DNA from: Seminavis robusta
Taxonomy: Eukaryota; Bacillariophyta; Bacillariophyceae; Naviculales; Naviculaceae
Reading direction: 5' to 3'
Assembly (NCBI GenBank): GCA_903772945.1
Contig: CAICTM010000224.1
Location: forward strand, 1 to 64,000
DNA: 64,000 nt
Part shown: positions 33,536 to 43,680 of the stretch, in pieces
Layout of the letters: each line of letters starts with the position of its first letter
Position numbering within the stretch: the stretch's first letter is position 1
The notes under the pieces: generated by a model
The model's database searches: none
Told to the model about the DNA's origin: nothing
The model's input: the letters and a program-made list of their open reading frames with translations, nothing else
Program-made: the position numbers and the translations under genes

Positions 33536-33997
33536 ATGTTTCGACGAGCCCAATCTCATGATTGTTTTGTGGTCCCCGAGAAACTGGATCGATTGAAGCA
33601 ACGCAAAAGAGCCATTGCTCGTCGCGCCAGGACATGCGCGGCCTTTGACCGCCCCCAAAGTCAGAGCCTCGACCGCAACCTTCCTGGCAAGAACTTGCGA
33701 TGGGAATCTACCTCCAGCACAAACAAGAAGAAGGAAGACAAGGCGCCTCGGTGTGCTTGCCTCCGTCGAGACGACCACGATTCAACCGAGGAGAGCTGTC
33801 CGTCCAGAAAACCCACAGTATCTCGTTGGGACAGCATTGCCAAGGACCAACCGGTGGGATCGGGTGTCACACTGCGGCGTACCAATAGCAGCAGTCCCAC
33901 CTTGAAGAACAGAGTTCCTCGCAAAGTGTCGCGCAAGGGAGGCCCTCCCAAGTTGCCCACCAAGCAAAACTCGATCGAAATGGCAAGGGCCGGTTGA
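33536..33997 (+). CDS. Small basic Ser/Arg-rich protein of unknown function
   Basis: 153 residues from the ATG at 33536 (CACCATGTTTCG). Highly basic, with RLKQRKRAIARRAR near the N-terminus. The C-terminal half contains short Arg/Ser/Pro motifs (TVSRWDSIAKDQP, PTLKNRVPRKVS, GPPKLPTKQNS) in the spaced RWDS/LPxRxxS style found in several small diatom proteins and echoed in the tail of the 7TM receptor (LPVRLPS). No enzymatic motif is seen. The frame extends upstream to 33389 but that part reads as hydrophobic noise. Role unknown; possibly nucleic-acid or protein binding. Confidence 0.55.
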   Translation: MFRRAQSHDCFVVPEKLDRLKQRKRAIARRARTCAAFDRPQSQSLDRNLPGKNLRWESTSSTNKKKEDKAPRCACLRRDDHDSTEESCPSRKPTVSRWDSIAKDQPVGSGVTLRRTNSSSPTLKNRVPRKVSRKGGPPKLPTKQNSIEMARAG

Positions 33998-34388
33998 GTT
34001 GCTTGCTTGTGGGGGATGTGCAAACCTTGGGGCTCACTCAATGGATACTGCATAGCAGGTAGTGGTGGGAGCATAGAGCACCATGGGTCCAAAGGCTACC
34101 ATAGACGAAAGCAACACAGAGATGTGCCAGTGAAAACTGATGTAGGGTAGGGGGGGGGGGCACAGATTCAACAACGTGAAGGTGACTCTGATCGGGCTAT
34201 GAATGCCCCATAGAAGAACAAGCTTCTATAAAATTTAACCAGGCACGTTGCTACTACACAAAGGTCTCAAACGGACTGTTTAGAAAGTTATAGCAAGTTG
34301 GGTTCCATCAATATGAATGACTGCAAGAAGTTGCTAGCAGCAGCACTTGATTGATTTATAGGTTCTGATCGGCCCGACAAACTCTCGC
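33998..34388. other. Short intergenic gap
   Basis: Nothing coding is seen; it contains a G-tract at about 34150-34160. It lies between two converging genes. Confidence 0.5.
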
Positions 34389-35804
34389 TCACAACTTTTT
34401 CATGCTCAAAATCTCTACGGAGTCTCCATGTTGGCCAATTGATGCTGCGGGAATGAAGCCGCCACCACTTACTAGGCGAGCACGCAAGTTGGATACATCT
34501 TCGTAAGTTGGTCCGTGGTCCACTGAAATGGACAAACTCCCATTCTTCGGGTTGCCTGGGGTGAGATCCAGGGTCAACGTAACGACCGAGTCTTGTCGGA
34601 AGAGATCCTGGCAGCATCTATGCACAATTCCTTCATTCAGGGAATAACCGTTCCCTGCGTAACTCCATCCTCCTCCACTCTTATAACCAACATACATGTT
34701 TCCGCTGTTCAAGGTCTCAATTGATTGTGCCGTATAGACCACACCCAGCGCTAAATGGTCCTGGCTGGTACTCTTGTTTACCTTCAACTTCCACTGATGT
34801 TTCCCCGAAACCATTGGCTTGCAGTCTAAGTGACCAGTGTTCCAACCAGCCTGTTTCGAAATAAATTCTTTTGACTGACTGGAGATCCAGATGCAACGCA
34901 GATTGGGCTCAGGCTCGGGCTCAAACCTTACACCATGTTCTTTCTCTGCCAACAACGCTTGGTGTTTGAAGGCATCAAAAAGTTGTTCCTTGTTCACAAG
35001 TCCGGATGCGGCAACTGACGAGGACAATCTGTTCGGGCTGACCTTCTTAAGATCAACGTGTTTTGCAACGAGTTCTTTTGCTCGAGCATGACCATCCTTT
35101 TCTCCCGTGGTGGAATCCCAGAGTTGGATGAGCTGGAAAACATGGAAATCGTGAAGTCCAAGGTCTTCTTTGCTGTCTTCCAAGAGGATCTTCATATCAG
35201 ATTGACGTAAACCGCTGATGACGCTTCCCACCAAGCACTTTTCAGGATAGTCTTGAATGTTGGTGAACGCAATTTGTTTGATCTTTTCAGGAGCGCTGGT
35301 AGCTACCAGAGTCACGATGGAAAGAGCAGGGCATACTCGGAGGTGGATAGAAAGGCATTCCGAGATCTGCCCACAGAGACCTGGCAAATCGTAGTACGCA
35401 GCGGCTTCCGTCGCAGTTAGCAGAAGCTGAAAGTTGCGCAAAGTGTCATCTGATAGTACACCACTTGGAGTTTCCGAGGGCTCACTTGTCTCGTCAGCTG
35501 CACAGTCAAGCAGAATGCCTGCTTTGTTCGTGTAAAGATATTCCAACACTGCGTTCATAATTACTCCAGGAAAGCCAACTTCCACCGTTGGAGCCTTGGC
35601 CTCTTTGAATTGGGTAAGAAACATCTTCCGAAAGAAACCATTCCGTGCCGCCAAAGCACAGCGATTAGCTGAAATCAGAATACCATCCGTAGATCTTAGG
35701 GTAACATCATGAAAAGCTTCATCTCTCCAAAAGGTAGAGAGGGTCTCTTCAAACGAGATTTCTCCGCCTGAGGCGGTGGAGGTGGCGGGATCATTAGCTG
35801 CCAT
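34389..35804 (-). CDS. BTB-BACK protein with C-terminal SPRY/B30.2-like domain
   Basis: 471 residues in one exon, starting at the ATG at 35804 (GCCATGG context on the complement). The BTB/POZ fold is at about 20-125: FWRDEAFHDVTLRSTDGILISANRCALAARNGFFRKMF, split here only by line, followed by GVIMNAVLEYLYTNKA. A BACK-like helical region is at about 135-265. The C-terminal half (about 300-470) has the B30.2/SPRY hallmarks: WNTGHLDCKPMVSGKHQWKL, HLALGVVYTA and GGWSYAGNGYSLN, then FIPAASIGQHGDSVEIL. BTB proteins of this kind often act as substrate adaptors for CUL3 ubiquitin ligases; that role is inferred. A duplicated ~60-bp segment lies upstream (36073-36201). Confidence 0.82.
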   Translation of the reverse strand: MAANDPATSTASGGEISFEETLSTFWRDEAFHDVTLRSTDGILISANRCALAARNGFFRKMFLTQFKEAKAPTVEVGFPGVIMNAVLEYLYTNKAGILLDCAADETSEPSETPSGVLSDDTLRNFQLLLTATEAAAYYDLPGLCGQISECLSIHLRVCPALSIVTLVATSAPEKIKQIAFTNIQDYPEKCLVGSVISGLRQSDMKILLEDSKEDLGLHDFHVFQLIQLWDSTTGEKDGHARAKELVAKHVDLKKVSPNRLSSSVAASGLVNKEQLFDAFKHQALLAEKEHGVRFEPEPEPNLRCIWISSQSKEFISKQAGWNTGHLDCKPMVSGKHQWKLKVNKSTSQDHLALGVVYTAQSIETLNSGNMYVGYKSGGGWSYAGNGYSLNEGIVHRCCQDLFRQDSVVTLTLDLTPGNPKNGSLSISVDHGPTYEDVSNLRARLVSGGGFIPAASIGQHGDSVEILSMKKL

Positions 35805-37049
35805 GGTCTCGGAGATCGACTATTCGAAAGAAAATAGCAAAGCAAGGTAAGGCGATAGTAAATGGCCCTGTACTGTAGTATTCAGAGATTGAATGAGGTT
35901 CCAGCCCAGAGTTGTGGCGCCTGCGGAATGATAAAACCGAAATTCAATCGATGATTGACAAGATTGAGCGTGGAGGAGTTGAGTTTCCACGGTAATCGAA
36001 TTCCCGATCGTGGAGACGACCTCAAAATGATCGCGGCCTTGAAGGTTGATGGGCATGCCGGTCGCCGGTCGAGACTTAGAAGACTGGAAAGATGATCAAG
36101 GGAGTCTAGCCGGCCAGAGTATCATACCGGTACTGTAGGGACTTACAAGACTGGAAAGATGATCAAGGGGATCTAGCTGGCTAGAGTATCATACTGTAGG
36201 GAACTTGTCTAAGGAAGCCGACAGGGGGGCAGGCTTAGGAAAAGAAAAGCGAAATTCGGGAATAGATGGATCCGCTGAAATGAGGGCTCGACTAGACTCC
36301 GTGCACCCGGTCAACCACAGGTGCCGGAAAAAAGACAAACAACAACAAAGAGGCCAACCATCATGTCCTCTGGCGCAAGTGACTTTCCTTGAACTTGAGC
36401 CCAAGAAGCCTTTTCATTGAGTACGCTTTTATAATAACACAACCTTTGGGCTCCTCGTGAGTTGCAGCCACTTTTACCGAGCCATTTTGGAGAAATATCA
36501 CTGTCAAGCCAGGGCTTGGTTGAAGCCAAAAGAGAGGAATGACCTCAACCTGTGTCCACTCCTATACCAAACTGGCAACATCAACGACCACAAAGGTTCC
36601 TTTGTCTGCTGCAATCAACATCAATCCTCTTTTTGAGATTGTTGATGTGATTTGTTCAGCCATATTTCTCAAGACAAGGTATCAACACAACCACAAAAAG
36701 AGTTTCCCAGCACTATCAGATGCTAAAAAGGTCAAGATAAATTCTACAAATGTGATTCGATGATCGTTGGCATGTGCCGTAGCGCTCTCGCTCCTGGGGG
36801 GGCTTTAGAAGTATGGTCCGGTATTTTGCTACTGGCGCATTCAGCAAGGACTGCTAGTAGGGAAATCAGGGGCCACAAATTGGGGACAAGAAACACACGA
36901 GCCAAAGATACGGTGGGCACAACGAAAATTTCATTGCAGTGCCCATGTAGTAGTACCGGTGCCGGCAGTGCTGGGCTCAGGATGATTCGACCCAACCAAA
37001 AGTGCGGAGATCACAACAATCTAATGCATCCAAAAACAAGTGTGGAAGC
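35805..37049. other. Intergenic region with a promoter-proximal duplication
   Basis: Divergent upstream region of the BTB gene and the exonuclease gene; no gene is recognised. A duplicated block is listed at 36073-36201. Confidence 0.5.
36073..36201. repeat. Direct duplication of about 60 bp
   Basis: GACTGGAAAGATGATCAAGG ... CTAG...AGAGTATCATAC...TGTAGGGA occurs twice (about 36073-36140 and 36141-36201) with a few substitutions and one short deletion that removes CGG of ACCGGTACT in copy 2. Confidence 0.8.
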
Positions 37050-37925
37050 ATGACGAGGACGTTGATAGTGGACAATGAAGCCCAGCGCTTGAACTCAAAT
37101 GCTGCATCGGCGTTCTTTGCAGCGGTTGAACGAGCTTGTCGAAGCGTGGTTCCAACTCGTGTTGCCTTTGACTGCGAAGGAGTTTCTCTTTCCAGGATTG
37201 GATCTTTGGAAGTTGTCTCGCTCTGTTTCGAAGACGACAGCGGTACGGCATTTCTGGTTGACTTGAACGTCTCCAAGCATGGAGCAACTCCAGAACACAA
37301 TGCACGCGTTGCAGCCCTCAAACAGCTCTTTGAGTGCCCAACGGTGACAAAGATCATTCATGACTGTCGCATGGACTGCGACGCCCTTTATCACCACTGT
37401 GGCATCTCCCTGCAAAATGTTCACGATACTAGTTGCTATCACACCGTGATTACTCTTGAGGATGCGGCTAGCCTCAATACGGTCCTAGCTTACAACGGCG
37501 TCAGCAGCAACACCACACGAGACTCCACTGTGTATCAGAGGAACCCCAACTTTTGGGCTATGCGTCCAATGACTGCGATGATGATTACCTGGGCATCTAG
37601 CGATGTCGACAAGTTGCTTCAGCTTGCCTCGAGGCAAACTGCCATCTTGACCGCTCGTGGATTGCTCTATGAAGCCAACGCCAAGAGTATGTCGGCGCGA
37701 TTCGCGGGACTTTTGCCTCGAATGTCGGTCGATACGAGCCTTCGATGCAGGCCTTCAGTGATTGGAAAGTTCATGGGTACGAAAGGCAGGAATGTGAGGA
37801 ATCTTGAAAAAAGATCGGGAGCCTGCATTTATCGATCTCGTGGCCACGTGAATATGCAGTTCATTGTCTACTATCCAGATCAGAATGCCTTGTCCATGGT
37901 TCGTCGTGCAATGGCAGGCGTCTAG
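37050..37925 (+). CDS. DEDD 3'-5' exonuclease-like protein with C-terminal KH domain
   Basis: 291 residues from the ATG at 37050. The RNase D/Egl/EXD1-type exonuclease fold shows Exo I VAFDCEGVSLSRIGSLEVV (D and E), Exo II KIIHDCRMDCDALYHHCG (D), and an Exo III-like region in which WAMRPMTAMMITWASSDVDKL provides a late Asp but not a clear YxxxD. A single KH domain follows (about residues 225-290): VIGKFMGTKGRNVRNLEKRSGACIY, split here only for length, with the GxxG loop GTKG. The combination resembles metazoan EXD1/Egalitarian-type RNA-binding proteins, whose exonuclease fold is not always active. Likely role: RNA binding and/or trimming. The frame extends upstream to a GTG at 37002; the ATG was preferred. 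Confidence 0.8.
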   Translation: MTRTLIVDNEAQRLNSNAASAFFAAVERACRSVVPTRVAFDCEGVSLSRIGSLEVVSLCFEDDSGTAFLVDLNVSKHGATPEHNARVAALKQLFECPTVTKIIHDCRMDCDALYHHCGISLQNVHDTSCYHTVITLEDAASLNTVLAYNGVSSNTTRDSTVYQRNPNFWAMRPMTAMMITWASSDVDKLLQLASRQTAILTARGLLYEANAKSMSARFAGLLPRMSVDTSLRCRPSVIGKFMGTKGRNVRNLEKRSGACIYRSRGHVNMQFIVYYPDQNALSMVRRAMAGV

Positions 37926-38086
37926 CTCGTTCGTTCCAGCAGCGATGGCCAAGTCATGAACGTTCAGCAACTTGCACGGCCTGAGTAGAGAAGAGTCAGA
38001 CAAATCCAGCAAACGTTGACACTGACTGGCAACACGGCGATCTACTGCTTGACTTTAAAATGATATAAATAATCACTCACTCACGT

Positions 38087-39436
38087 CTATGATGACAACG
38101 CCGCCGGCAACTGCGAAAATCGTTGAATGGAAAGCAGTTTGAGACAGTCCTGTTGTTGCTCCGTGAGCTGCGTGTACTGCATCAATCCCGGAATGAGTGA
38201 ACTGCAATAGGATAGAATGGTTTGTCCCCAGGCATTGCATCCAAGTAGATAGCAGATTCGACTGTTTGGTTGGATCCGTCCCACGAGCGGCGCCATGTCG
38301 GGTGTTTCCGAGTAGAGTCCATATTGTTGTGGAAAGTCGTGAACGTTTTGTTGTGGATCATTATGATGATATTGTTCCAATGTCCAATGGGAGAGTCGTG
38401 CACATCGTTCTTGCAGATGGGGTGGTTTGTAGGCACTGAAATGATCTTCCCCCGAGATGCGTACTTTTCCATTGGTAAAGCACCAGTCATGGGAGAACCC
38501 CCAGGTGAAAAAGTTGGCGGAATTGTCGCAGCAGTCATCATTGCTATTGGTGGTGGTTGATACAGTATTGACGGGGACATGTACTAGGTACGAATAGCAT
38601 GGTTTGAGGAGACCGTTGAGTTTGGCGTCTTGGTAGAGTGCGCCCGTGGCCATTACGACTTGCTTGGCTCGGATTTGTGTTCCCGACTGCAACGTGACGG
38701 TGACTGCGTCCGAGTCTTCTTGTACGGTTGCTACTGGTGAATTTGCCCAGAATTGTGCTTTTCCATTGGATTTTTCGATAGTGAGTTGCAGCAAAGTCTT
38801 GGCGTAGAGTGAGGAATCAATGACAGCTTCCTTGGGGAAAAAGATGCCGCAGTGAAAGTTGGAACTAATGCCCTCTACGGTTTGCAGTCGTTCCTTGTCG
38901 CACCATTCCATGTCATCTTGACCACAACCCAACTCTAGCAGTGTCTTGAATTCTCGTCTCAATTCTTCTGTATCCTGTTCGTATCCCAGATAGTAAGATC
39001 CCAGTTCCTTCATGTGCAATGAATGCGTGTCCTTCCAAATTTCCTTGGCCAAGGTCTTTTGCAAGACGAGTCCCTCTCGTGTGGCAGTGAGGTACCGCGT
39101 CGCTCCTTCCTTACCGTGATTTCGCATCATGTCTTGACAGGAACCGGCAAAGATCTGGACCATCATTTTCACACACGGCGCCACGGACGACATGGTGGCA
39201 CTGCCACTTTGACGGGGTCGAACGCCTTCTCCGGCGGCTGGACCCGCATCCAACACCAACAAACGATCATTCCCTCCTACATACTGCTGCAAATGGTACG
39301 CTGCCGAACAGCCTGCCACTCCAGCACCTACAATGATCACTTCATAATCACAAGAACAAGACGACGATGAACTGCCGTCGCTGTTGAAAGGAGGAGTAAT
39401 AGTACCGGTACGAGTAGCAGGCGACTTGGACGTCAT
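38087..39436 (-). CDS. FAD-dependent amine/amino-acid oxidoreductase (DAO family)
   Basis: About 449 residues from the ATG at 39436 (reading MTSKSPAT). The N-terminal dinucleotide-binding motif is YEVIIVGAGVAGCSAAYHL (GxGxxG) with LLVLDAG as the acidic end of strand 2; ASAE-type GEGVRPRQSGSATM follows as in glycine/sarcosine-oxidase relatives. KQVVMATGALYQ is the second FAD motif, and PLVGRIQPNSRICYLLGCNAWGQT near the C-terminus contacts FAD in the family. Such enzymes oxidise amino acids or secondary amines with FAD. Substrate not predictable. There is no targeting peptide; the N-terminus is Ser/Thr-rich and polar. It ends 161 bases from the convergent exonuclease gene (37925). Confidence 0.82.
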   Translation of the reverse strand: MTSKSPATRTGTITPPFNSDGSSSSSCSCDYEVIIVGAGVAGCSAAYHLQQYVGGNDRLLVLDAGPAAGEGVRPRQSGSATMSSVAPCVKMMVQIFAGSCQDMMRNHGKEGATRYLTATREGLVLQKTLAKEIWKDTHSLHMKELGSYYLGYEQDTEELRREFKTLLELGCGQDDMEWCDKERLQTVEGISSNFHCGIFFPKEAVIDSSLYAKTLLQLTIEKSNGKAQFWANSPVATVQEDSDAVTVTLQSGTQIRAKQVVMATGALYQDAKLNGLLKPCYSYLVHVPVNTVSTTTNSNDDCCDNSANFFTWGFSHDWCFTNGKVRISGEDHFSAYKPPHLQERCARLSHWTLEQYHHNDPQQNVHDFPQQYGLYSETPDMAPLVGRIQPNSRICYLLGCNAWGQTILSYCSSLIPGLMQYTQLTEQQQDCLKLLSIQRFSQLPAALSS

Positions 39437-40252
39437 GGTCGAAATGTTGACAAAAAGATAAAGATCCACAACCAATAAGCCAGCCGTCGCTGTGAAAACT
39501 CAAATTTGAAGGAGGGTGGTCGACGTCACACACACCCCGAAGATACGTTAACTCCAACCCTAGCTTCTGTAGCTCGCCCGTCTAAAAATGTGGGTGGCTT
39601 TTTAATAAAAAAGCTTAAATTAATTAAAAGGCCTTGGGCCCCAGGAACCCACCCCCCACCCCAGGACCGTCCGACTGTTTTGGCTAAACTTCCACGACTG
39701 ACAACATCCTCTTAAACATCCTCTTAATTAACATCCTCTTAGACCTTCATCATCCCCTTCAACATCCTCGTAAATAAACATCCTCGTAACAACATCCTCT
39801 TAAAGCTTCGAAACATCCGCTTAAGCCTTCATTGAAACACCACAGGACTTCCTCTTATCACGAATGAACATCCCTTTTAAAATAAACATCCTCTCGACAA
39901 CATCCCTTTTTAAAAGACAACATCCTCTTATACATCCTCCTAAATCTTCACATCCTCTTACCTCCACCTCCTCTTAACGAGAACGAGTCAGTCTTGCCAG
40001 GTTTTGAAGCCTGAGCGAAAACGGTCGGATGGTCCAGAACCGCTTCTGCCCTTCTCCAAGAAAAAAATGAAAACTGTGCTCTTGCCAGTACTATTAGCTG
40101 GCTAGTATCGGTACTGTACAAGCTAGTACACTGTACTCAGTAGTCTACTTGAGTTGCAGGATAACTATTTTTTCTGTCTTGCCTAAAAAAAAGCTGTACC
40201 AGCTACCGTACCTCAAATTTCCCTCTAACAGCTTCGAACTGGGCAACTGTTC
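39437..40252. other. Intergenic region with a short-motif array
   Basis: No gene is seen. It contains an irregular array of ACATCCTCTTA motifs (39700-39980) and palindromic GCTAGC/GGTAC runs near 40090-40140. Confidence 0.55.
39700..39980. repeat. Irregular array of (A)ACATCCTCTTAA motifs
   Basis: About a dozen copies of ACATCCTCTTA or near variants (ACATCCTCGTAA, ACATCCGCTTAA, ACATCCCTTTT) occur at uneven spacing of about 12-40 bases, all in the same orientation, separated by A/T-rich or CTTCAA-containing spacers. Confidence 0.85.
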
Positions 40253-42874
40253 ATGCAGAGAGGTGTGAGGACAATGGAGTTTTCAACTGGGCTGTCTTCC
40301 TCCCTGGGGTATTACAATGAGTTGAGGTCGAATGCTACGAGAATTGAGCGGCCTGAGGGTAGCAATGTGGATGTGCTGCATTTCGAGGACGGAGATCCGC
40401 TGGCCATATGCCATATCAGCAACATTATGGAGTTTACAATCGATGGGAAACCGGATATAGAAGCATATCTGCATGCCTTGTCTGTGGCATTTGGAATTCA
40501 TCACTTGAACACAGCCAATGGCATTTGGTCTCCAGAGCTGGAAGCTATTATGACCCGAGATTGCCCCAATCTCAAGTTCACCGTCGAATTTGCCAACATT
40601 CAGACCCTCACAGATGTGGCACTCAACACGGCCATTCAACAGACAGACCGAACCGTGAATGAGAAACGACCATGTGCGTTTATTGGACCCATTAGATCGG
40701 CGCTTGCTTTGCCAACCAGCATGATCACGGGATTAAGAGGATACCCACAACTCAGTGGTAGCACCACCAGTAAAGCACTCGATGACCCCTCGGCTCATCC
40801 TCTCTTTGCTCGGACCTTGGGAAGCGATGATCTTAATGCGGCTCCTCTACTCAAATTCTTGAGGGATGATCTCAATGTCAAAAATTTGGCGGTCCTGCAT
40901 CTCAATGAGCCTTATGGCACTTCCTATGTGGAGGCACTCAAGCAGGCTGTAGCAGAGGAATTTTCAGATTTCTCGCTTGCCACTATCAGCATGCCCTATC
41001 GACAACTCGACAAACAAACCATTGCAGAAGCCGTTAGATCCCTAAAGCTTACCAGGTACCGGTATTTCTATGTCATCGTTTTTGATGTATGGGATGAGGT
41101 CATGACCGAAGCATACCAACAAGGAATTGCGGGAAACAAGGACTACACTTGGTTGTTCTCGGACACAGTGGGACCATGGCAACTCTTGACCCAAAAATTT
41201 AAGCGTGGCTCCATCTTGCACAAGGTCTATCAAGGGATTGGCGTAGTCGCCTTTACTGCTGGTCCAGCTGCAGAAGGCTTTGGAGCATCAGTGACCGAAT
41301 CGCAAGGACAGGCTGATTTTGATTTCCTTCTAAAGCTAGCTCCATATGGTCTCTCTGGCGTGATGAATCAAGACCAGGCCACCTTGCAACAGGTTTTGTC
41401 AGCATATGCACCCTTCTTTTACGATGCCACAATCGCTTTGGGATTATCCGCTTGCAGGGCTCTCAACAGTACTGGTAGTGCTGCGACTGGCGATGGCGTG
41501 CCCACACTGAATGGGACACATCACTACCAAACTATGGTACAGCACGAGTTTGTCGGTGCCACCGGGTTGGTGCAGTTTGACAAGGAAACAGGGACACGCA
41601 CCAATACAATCTCTGATCTTGTCAATTATTTTGAAGATGAGGAGGCCTCCACAGAAAGTTTAGTACAGCTGAAATCCGTTCGCACGCATCGGTACGAAGA
41701 TGGAGGTTGGGTCAAGTTGCACGATTTCACGTTTCAAAGTGGCTCCTTGACCTCACCGCCGGATCTACCACCCCTGGATGTGGACAACAACCAGTTGAGC
41801 CGGCCAACAAAAATTACGAGCTTTATCATGTGCGCTTTCGCCATCATTTTGGCCATTGCATTTGCCGGCTGGACTCAATGGCACCGCAAGAGTCGGGTTG
41901 TACTGGCTTCTCAACCTTTCTTCCTTTTCGTGATTTGTGCCGGTGCCATTGTGTTTGCCTCTGTCATTATCCCAGGCCTGGTGGACGAGTCTTGGGCATC
42001 CTGGAATGGCTGCCAAGTTGCATGCAACATGACACCATGGTTGCTCTGCATGGGGTTTTCCCTTCTCTTTGGTGCCCTCTTTACAAAAACGCGGCGCGCC
42101 AACATGATTCTGAACAATCCCACACCTATGAAACGGATCAAAGTAACCGTGGCCGATGTCTTGAAGCCTTTGATTGCTCTTTTGAGTGCAAACATACTTG
42201 TGCTATCTCTAATGACAGCACTGGATCCATTGGAGTGGACGGTTGTCGTCACAAAAACGGATACCCTGCGAGGAGTGCCTTCCGAAACATATGGGACTTG
42301 CACAATACAGTCAAGTCAAATCCCCTACATTGTGACTCTGGCAGTCATCAACTTTTGCATTTTTGCTGTGGCCATCTTTCAGGCCTGGAGAGCTCGAAAC
42401 ATATCCACTGAGTTTGCCGAGAGCAAGTTTGTCTTCAAGTCTCTGATTACTACGATTGCAGTTGTGTTCTCCTGTGGCCCCGTCATGATTTTGGCCTCGG
42501 ACGATCCCAATGCCACGATATTTGTGAGATCTGCCATTGTCTTCATTACCAGCACGAACACCCTACTTTGGATCTTTGTTCCAAAAATCATGTTCGTTCG
42601 GAAAAAACGTTCGTCTTCTTCCGTCCGAGTAAGTGGTTTGGTCCCCCCTCCAGCTGGTGAAGTCATCGCAGATACTACGAGTGGGACTGAAGATGGCAGA
42701 GAGGGAGAATTGATCCTGTCTGTGCTGTCGCCGACCGAGTTGATTGGCCAAGTCAGCCACCTTAGGGAGCAGCTCCAACGGTCAAAGTCGGAAGCAGCAG
42801 CTCTCTTGTCTGCACCACAATCAGAAAGAAATCTTGTAGAGGAGCAGTGTCAATCTATGAATCCGTCTCCCTGA
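40253..42874 (+). CDS. Class C GPCR-like receptor with periplasmic-binding-type ectodomain
   Basis: 873 residues in one exon. The ectodomain (about 40-500) is a receptor ligand-binding (ANF/LivJ-like) fold: AFIGPIRSALALP, YPQLSGSTTSKALDD, LFARTLGSDDLNAAPLLKFL, VLHLNEPYGTSYVEALKQA and a late YAPFFYDATIALGLSACRAL. Seven hydrophobic segments at about 520-782 match the 7TM_3 family; RVVLASQPFFLFVICAG, FSLLFGALFTKTRRANMI and FQAWRARNISTEFAESKFV parallel the other receptor in this window. The tail ends with a coiled-coil-like LIGQVSHLREQLQRSKSEAA, as in GABA-B subunits. No signal peptide follows the first ATG, so a 5' exon may be missing or the gene is truncated upstream. Ligand unknown. Confidence 0.85.
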   Translation: MQRGVRTMEFSTGLSSSLGYYNELRSNATRIERPEGSNVDVLHFEDGDPLAICHISNIMEFTIDGKPDIEAYLHALSVAFGIHHLNTANGIWSPELEAIMTRDCPNLKFTVEFANIQTLTDVALNTAIQQTDRTVNEKRPCAFIGPIRSALALPTSMITGLRGYPQLSGSTTSKALDDPSAHPLFARTLGSDDLNAAPLLKFLRDDLNVKNLAVLHLNEPYGTSYVEALKQAVAEEFSDFSLATISMPYRQLDKQTIAEAVRSLKLTRYRYFYVIVFDVWDEVMTEAYQQGIAGNKDYTWLFSDTVGPWQLLTQKFKRGSILHKVYQGIGVVAFTAGPAAEGFGASVTESQGQADFDFLLKLAPYGLSGVMNQDQATLQQVLSAYAPFFYDATIALGLSACRALNSTGSAATGDGVPTLNGTHHYQTMVQHEFVGATGLVQFDKETGTRTNTISDLVNYFEDEEASTESLVQLKSVRTHRYEDGGWVKLHDFTFQSGSLTSPPDLPPLDVDNNQLSRPTKITSFIMCAFAIILAIAFAGWTQWHRKSRVVLASQPFFLFVICAGAIVFASVIIPGLVDESWASWNGCQVACNMTPWLLCMGFSLLFGALFTKTRRANMILNNPTPMKRIKVTVADVLKPLIALLSANILVLSLMTALDPLEWTVVVTKTDTLRGVPSETYGTCTIQSSQIPYIVTLAVINFCIFAVAIFQAWRARNISTEFAESKFVFKSLITTIAVVFSCGPVMILASDDPNATIFVRSAIVFITSTNTLLWIFVPKIMFVRKKRSSSSVRVSGLVPPPAGEVIADTTSGTEDGREGELILSVLSPTELIGQVSHLREQLQRSKSEAAALLSAPQSERNLVEEQCQSMNPSP

Positions 42875-43680
42875 GTTGCGTCGGGATCCTTCAGACTGGC
42901 ACTCGTCGGCCTTGAACGGATTTCAGTGGCCGTCATGCCTGTCTCCCTCAAGTCACGGTTGGGGACAGCAGTGTTCAAGGGCATGCCAGTTCCGAATCAT
43001 GCAAGCATGATCCTCAGGCGAGCCAATCTTTGACCCCCAGAATCGAATCAAAGCGCGGGAACTGTAAATTATAGATCAGCGGTGGCAACGTGCGGCCGCG
43101 TTACAATTGCCGTGCGTCCAGGTCAATGGGAAGCTTTGTCAGGGTGCAAACTCAAGCAAACTCCTCCTCACTGGTACTGTCGCAGCTTCCGCCGACTTAT
43201 TAATTAACAAAAACCTTGGATTCCAAACGATCCAGTACATGTACGATCCAGAATACTCTCCTTTAAAGCTTTAAACACCATTGGGTACCGCTCGTTTAAA
43301 TCCCTGAGGCTTACCGGATGGTGGCATTGATCCTCACATTTTGCAAATTTGGCATCTGCAAGGACCTGGCACAGCAGCCAGGAAGCCAGCTTCGGCAAGC
43401 AATGCATCTCAACCATCAGTGGATAGCTGTATCAAGCTGCAACGGAACCAAAGCAGGTGGAAGGAATAGCCTCGCACCAATCCATTCGAACTGATGAGCG
43501 GTGGAGTATCGAAAGATTGAAAATCAGGGAGAATCGAATCAAAGCCTATCGATACATTACAAATCACAAGTGCTGTGAGCCGGGTAGAAATTGTTGGGTT
43601 GGCACCTTTGCTAGTCTTGTTGCCGTGTGGCTCACTTTTTGATTCGCTGCTTTACTGTCTTTGTTTGTAGCAAGTCTACC
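42875..43680. other. Intergenic region, no gene recognised
   Basis: Upstream of the second LRR gene. The frame of that gene extends in-frame to a GTG at 43627, but the first ATG is 43681. Nothing else was recognised. Confidence 0.45.
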
